Source of the DNA: CAVQBP01 sp964448105
Lineage (GTDB): Bacteria; Bacteroidota; Ignavibacteria; Ignavibacteriales; Ignavibacteriaceae
Reading direction: 5' to 3'
Assembly (NCBI GenBank): GCA_964448105.1
Contig: CAYUVK010000047.1
Coordinates: forward strand, 1 to 36,738
DNA: 36,738 nucleotides
How positions within the stretch are numbered: the first letter of the stretch is position 1; each line of letters starts with the position of its first letter. This document shows positions 32,598 through 36,738 of the stretch, piece after piece. The notes beneath the pieces were generated by a model. It did not search any database. It was not told the origin of the DNA and saw only the letters and a list, made by a program, of their open reading frames with translations. The position numbers and the translations under genes were made by a program.

Positions 32598-34279
32598 TTA
32601 TGAATGATACCGACGATATAAAAATTAAAAGAAATTTAACTGCACTTGTAGAATTTAGCAGGATTATTAATTCCAGCCGCGACCTCACTTTCATTTTAAA
32701 TAATATACTCTTTACCTGCCTGGGAAAGTTTTTTGTTACCAAAGGATTAATTGCTATTAAATACGGAGATTATTTAGAGTTAAAATCTTCAAAAGGGCTT
32801 TCAGCGGATATATTAAATGATTTTCCCCGGTTAAAAGCAACTAAAGAGTTTCTTCATGAGGAAGCATTTCAAAACTTTTTAAATATTTCAGGACTTCAGA
32901 TTGTTGAGAAAATTAATTCTTCCGAGGGATGTATTGGCATTATTTGTCTTGGAGAAAAATTAAATAAGATCCCTTTTACGGAAGATGACCTCGAATTTTT
33001 AAGAACTATTTTAAATATATCTGCTACAGCAGTACAAAATTCACTTGTAATTAATGAATTAACTATTGTTAACAGGATGCTGGATTCCAGGGTAAACAGG
33101 CTAAGTTCGCTTTTTGAATTAAGCAAAGAATTCGGTTTGTTTTCGGAAAGTACCAAAGTTGCAAGATTGTTAATTTATTCGGTTATAGGTCAGTTCCTTG
33201 TATCAAAATTTGCAGTAATCAGTTTTGAAGACAACAAAATTCATTTACTTGAGTCTAAGTTTACAGAAGATTTACTATTGAAAGTTATTAAGCTTTATGA
33301 AATCCAGAAATTAGAATCTTCATTGACAAAAGATATAATTGAAAAAAATTACCCTGAATTAAAAAACCTCTCTATTGAGCTTGTTGTTCCAATGCAGGTT
33401 CAAGGAGAAAGTAAAGGATTAATTATCCTGGGAAAAAGAATTAATAATATGGATTACACGGAAGCTGATATAGAGTTTATTTATTCAGTCGGAAGTCTAG
33501 CTATTATTTCTCTTGAAAATAAAAGATTATTTCGTGAAGCTCTTGAAAAACAAAAGATGGAAGAAGAACTTGAGATTGCCAGAGATATTCAAAAAAATCT
33601 ATTTCCACAGGATATACCGGAATTTAGTAATTTCGATATTGCAGCGCTTAATTATTCATCAAGACAGGTTGGAGGAGATTATTATGATATTATTGAACTT
33701 GATTACAATACTTTTTGTATTGCAATCGGAGATGTTTCAGGTAAAGGTGTGCCGGCAGCATTATTAATGGCTAATCTTCAAGCTTTCTTAAAAACAACTG
33801 TAAAACAGGGAATGAAACTGGATGAAGCAACCGCTTTAATAAATGACCTTGTTTCGGAAAATACTTCCGATGGAAAATTCATTACTTTCTTCTGGGCTGT
33901 TGTTGAAAATGATGAGAAAAGAATTACTTATGTAAATGCAGGGCATAACCATCCTTTGCTCATCCGTGATGGAAAAATTATTAAACTTGATAAAGGAGGA
34001 ATGATACTAGGTGTAATGAAAACAGTTATACCATATGTCTCAGAAACTATCCAGCTTCAAACGGATGATGTAATTGTTTTATTTACCGATGGAGTATCGG
34101 AAGCTATGAATAAAAAAGGTGAAGAATTTAGTGATGAAAAGCTTGAATCCTTGTCATTGAATCTATCGGAATTACCTGCTTCCCAAATTATTTCTGCTAT
34201 AAAAGCTGAGATACAGGCTTATACTTCCGGCGCTCTGCAATCTGACGATATAACTTTAATGGTTTTAAAGGTAAATTAA
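32594..34279 (+). CDS. Soluble SpoIIE-type (PP2C) phosphatase with two GAF domains
   Basis: This 561-residue protein begins in a 4 bp ATGA overlap with the kinase stop. There are no TM segments. Two GAF-like domains lie at about 15-155 and 170-310, then a coiled linker (E-E-E-L-E-I-A-R-D-I-Q) and a phosphatase domain (320-560) with G-G-D-Y-Y-D, G-D-V-S-G-K-G, A-G-H-N-H-P and F-T-D-G-V-S-E, ending D-D-I-T-L-M-V-L. It is the cytosolic counterpart of the membrane phosphatase at 29727 and should act on the STAS partner in response to a small-molecule or redox cue bound by a GAF domain (inference). Confidence 0.93.
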   Translation: MIMNDTDDIKIKRNLTALVEFSRIINSSRDLTFILNNILFTCLGKFFVTKGLIAIKYGDYLELKSSKGLSADILNDFPRLKATKEFLHEEAFQNFLNISGLQIVEKINSSEGCIGIICLGEKLNKIPFTEDDLEFLRTILNISATAVQNSLVINELTIVNRMLDSRVNRLSSLFELSKEFGLFSESTKVARLLIYSVIGQFLVSKFAVISFEDNKIHLLESKFTEDLLLKVIKLYEIQKLESSLTKDIIEKNYPELKNLSIELVVPMQVQGESKGLIILGKRINNMDYTEADIEFIYSVGSLAIISLENKRLFREALEKQKMEEELEIARDIQKNLFPQDIPEFSNFDIAALNYSSRQVGGDYYDIIELDYNTFCIAIGDVSGKGVPAALLMANLQAFLKTTVKQGMKLDEATALINDLVSENTSDGKFITFFWAVVENDEKRITYVNAGHNHPLLIRDGKIIKLDKGGMILGVMKTVIPYVSETIQLQTDDVIVLFTDGVSEAMNKKGEEFSDEKLESLSLNLSELPASQIISAIKAEIQAYTSGALQSDDITLMVLKVN

Positions 34280-34324
34280 CATAACCGTAACACAATATTT
34301 TTCTGCGGTACAGATAAGTTAAAA

Positions 34325-36738
34325 ATGGACAGTACAAAAAAATTTTTTCTTAAACATAGACAAAATTTAATAATAGCGGCTTCAACTATAATACTTATAG
34401 TAGCCGTTATTAATATTTATTTTACACTTTACATACGTGTAAATTCAAACGATGAATGCCTGTGGGTACCTAAAAGTGTTGCAGCGGATAGTGTAGAAGT
34501 CTTTTTTGATCTCGTAAAAGTCGACGGAGTTTCATGGAACGCAGGAATTAGAGACGGGGACAGGCTTGTTGCAATAAATGGAATAAAAATTAAGAATGAA
34601 AGGGAAGCACAGAATATTCTTAATAAAGTAGATGAAGGGAAATATGCTGATTATACTGTAGAAAAAAACGGAAAAATATTTGAAACGAAAGTTTATATAA
34701 AGAAGCTAGTAAATATTGTTAATCTTAGCAATTCTCTGCGTGCTTTGTTCTGGATGATTATCGGCTTTATTGTTTTACTTGCCAAACCCGACGGCTTTAC
34801 ACAGAAATTATTTTACGCGATTGGAGTTGGCAGCGTATTTTCATCTTCTATTGTCTACCTCAATGTTGATAATTTCAATCCAACCTCAAGCGGAATTTTT
34901 TCTATTGTTATTGCATATTTATTTGTATTAAGTATATGCTTTTTACCTTTCCTGGTCCTTTACTTTTTCTGGACTTTCCCGAGACCGTTTTATTTTCTAA
35001 ATAAACGATTAGTGAAACCTCTTATTTTTATTATCCCGACACTTCTGTTTTTAATTTTATTCCCTGCTACCTTACTGGCTTTCACTACAAGAACTATTGA
35101 AGTCAAAACAGTTCAGGAAATGTATACGATAATGAATTTTATCAATAGTGCTTGCGTATTAACCGCCTGGATTTCTTTGATTATCAATTATAGAAGATTA
35201 GAGACGAAGGAAGAAAAAAAGCCTGTTGCAATAATATTAACGGCATTCACAATAGGAATAGTAGCTACTATTTATACCTCAACGATCGCCCCGGCTATAA
35301 CGGATCTTATTTATAATTCACCGGAATATTATACGCCTATTATTTTAGTTGTTCTAATCCCGCTTGCTTTTGCATATTCTATTTTTAAATATCAATTGAT
35401 GGATGTTAGTGTTGTAGTAAAAAATACAATAACTTACGGAGTTGCAACAGTTACTATTGCGTTAATTTATTTTCTAGTAATATATGTTTTAGGGCAAACT
35501 ATAAGCAAAGCAATAGGTACGGAATACCAGGGATTTATTGCCGGGGTCGTCTTTATTCTTTTTGCTTTTATATTTCAATCCACCAAAGATAAATTCCAAG
35601 ACTTTATAACCGCAAGATTTTACCCGGAACAGTTTGCTTATCAGAAAGTCTTGCTCAAGTTCAGCAACGATGTTTCTACCGTAGTTGGATTGGAAAATAT
35701 TCTCGATTCAATGCGTGAAACTTATGTTAATGCTTTGATGATTAATAAATTCGGGATTTTAATTAGAGAAAATGAGAATGGAAAATTGAAGCTTGTTAGA
35801 AGCATAGGTGTTTCAAATAAAAATTTGGAAATACCAAATTCGAACATACTAAATTTTATAAATGAAAAATCTTTGATTTTAAAAACGCCGGTAATCGAGC
35901 AGGAAGAGTTTATAAGTGTATTTCCCGAACAGGCTTCGCAGTTAATAGATGAGAATATTTATACAATTATTCCGATGATAATAAAATCCAAGGTTGTAGG
36001 ATTGCTGCTTTTTGGATTAAAACATTCCGGTTCACAGTTTTCGGGGAAGGATCTTGAATTATTACTTGCCACCGCCAACCAATCAGCAATTTCGATTGAG
36101 AATGCACGGCTCTATCATTCTGAAGCCGAAAAGATAAGAATAGAAAATGATTTAAATCTAGCGAGAAAAATTCAACAGGGACTGCTTCCCAAATGCCTGC
36201 CGGAAATTAGAAGACTAGATATTTCGGGAGAAATGATCCCAGCAATGCAGGTAGGCGGTGATTATTATGATGTTATTCCTGTATCGGATTCCAAATTATT
36301 TATTGTTGTCGGGGATGTATCCGGGAAAGGTTTGCCTGCTTCATTATATATGACCAAGCTGCAGACAATGGTGCAGCTTTCATGCATAGATGGAAAAACT
36401 CCCAAAGAAATACTAATTGAGGTGAATAGAAGAATTTATTCATCAATTGAAAGGAATTCTTTTATTACAATGACTTTAGCTCTTTTTGATATGGACAGAA
36501 TGAAAGTCCGTTTCTGCCGTGCCGGGCATATGCCTATTTTAACTGCAAATAACGGGACTGTTGAAATTTATAAATCACAGGGGCTAGGAATTGGGCTCGA
36601 ACAGGGTTTTATTTTTGAGAGTACATTAATTGAACAGGAAATTAATTTACTTCCAGGGCAATTGTATGCATTCTATTCCGATGGAATAACCGAAGCAATG
36701 AATGAGAATATGGATCTTTTTGGTGAAGACAAGCTTTC
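34325..36738 (+). CDS. PDZ / multi-TM / GAF / SpoIIE-type phosphatase (3' partial)
   Basis: This open frame runs off the right edge (804 residues visible). Domain order: TM1 at about 15-36, a PDZ-like domain at about 45-130 (W-N-A-G-I-R-D-G-D-R-L-V-A-I-N-G), about nine TM segments at 138-420, a GAF domain at about 455-600, a coiled linker (N-D-L-N-L-A-R-K-I-Q-Q-G-L-L-P), then a SpoIIE-type phosphatase with G-G-D-Y-Y-D, G-D-V-S-G-K-G, A-G-H-M-P and Y-S-D-G-I-T-E. The PDZ would be extracytoplasmic. It lies 45 nt after the GAF phosphatase and is probably in the same operon. Membrane or periplasmic sensing upstream of the STAS switch is likely. The last 20-40 residues of the phosphatase are missing from the window. 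Confidence 0.9.
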   Translation, partial: MDSTKKFFLKHRQNLIIAASTIILIVAVINIYFTLYIRVNSNDECLWVPKSVAADSVEVFFDLVKVDGVSWNAGIRDGDRLVAINGIKIKNEREAQNILNKVDEGKYADYTVEKNGKIFETKVYIKKLVNIVNLSNSLRALFWMIIGFIVLLAKPDGFTQKLFYAIGVGSVFSSSIVYLNVDNFNPTSSGIFSIVIAYLFVLSICFLPFLVLYFFWTFPRPFYFLNKRLVKPLIFIIPTLLFLILFPATLLAFTTRTIEVKTVQEMYTIMNFINSACVLTAWISLIINYRRLETKEEKKPVAIILTAFTIGIVATIYTSTIAPAITDLIYNSPEYYTPIILVVLIPLAFAYSIFKYQLMDVSVVVKNTITYGVATVTIALIYFLVIYVLGQTISKAIGTEYQGFIAGVVFILFAFIFQSTKDKFQDFITARFYPEQFAYQKVLLKFSNDVSTVVGLENILDSMRETYVNALMINKFGILIRENENGKLKLVRSIGVSNKNLEIPNSNILNFINEKSLILKTPVIEQEEFISVFPEQASQLIDENIYTIIPMIIKSKVVGLLLFGLKHSGSQFSGKDLELLLATANQSAISIENARLYHSEAEKIRIENDLNLARKIQQGLLPKCLPEIRRLDISGEMIPAMQVGGDYYDVIPVSDSKLFIVVGDVSGKGLPASLYMTKLQTMVQLSCIDGKTPKEILIEVNRRIYSSIERNSFITMTLALFDMDRMKVRFCRAGHMPILTANNGTVEIYKSQGLGIGLEQGFIFESTLIEQEINLLPGQLYAFYSDGITEAMNENMDLFGEDKL

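Overview
The window is AT-rich bacterial chromosome with densely packed operons. The gene style points to the Ignavibacteria / Bacteroidetes-Chlorobi side of the tree: GAF and SpoIIE-type phosphatases in a row, a histidine-kinase H-box of the K-E-T-A-H-Q-F-G-T-P type, short NadA, TTG starts, and a nested GTCATTTCGA palindromic repeat. The organism is not identified by any marker gene, so this is inference. I see no tRNA, rRNA, CRISPR array, insertion sequence or prophage.

Positions 1-14467 are the most interesting part. Two operons diverge from a ~500 bp regulatory gap (6975-7473), and each encodes an NrfD/HybB-type quinone-interacting membrane protein plus a four-cluster HybA-type ferredoxin subunit. 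The leftward operon adds a cytochrome with 13 CxxCH motifs, a heme-motif sensor kinase with a zinc ribbon inserted in its ATPase domain, and two response regulators whose output domain is a glycine-cleavage-H-like (GcvH-like) fold. The rightward operon adds a membrane-anchored GcvH-like protein, a second degenerate GcvH-like protein with an N-terminal cysteine motif, a second heme-motif sensor kinase, a sigma-54 activator and an archaemetzincin protease. None of the four GcvH-like domains keeps the lipoyl lysine at its standard position. I read this as a redox-sensed, paired electron-transfer module at the menaquinone pool, with pseudo-lipoyl domains used as structural or regulatory parts. The role is inferred and I know of no precise description of it.

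Positions 14635-26670 are mostly housekeeping: an ABC-2 exporter pair, a DUF2461 protein, a PpiD/SurA-like periplasmic foldase followed by a clear intrinsic terminator, an outer-membrane beta-barrel protein, aroK-aroB, nadA, an orphan histidine kinase and purA. The aroB-nadA gap (22689-23120) carries two diverged copies of an unusual repeat made of a hairpin, a strong ribosome-binding site and a mini-ORF starting ATGCTTAAA.

Positions 26764-36738 are regulatory: a lone STAS antagonist, an ECF sigma factor with a long membrane anti-sigma protein, a 120 bp palindromic repeat, then an Rsb-like partner-switching run of phosphatase, STAS protein, anti-sigma kinase and two more phosphatases. The last phosphatase has an N-terminal PDZ-like domain and a multi-pass membrane region, and runs off the right edge.
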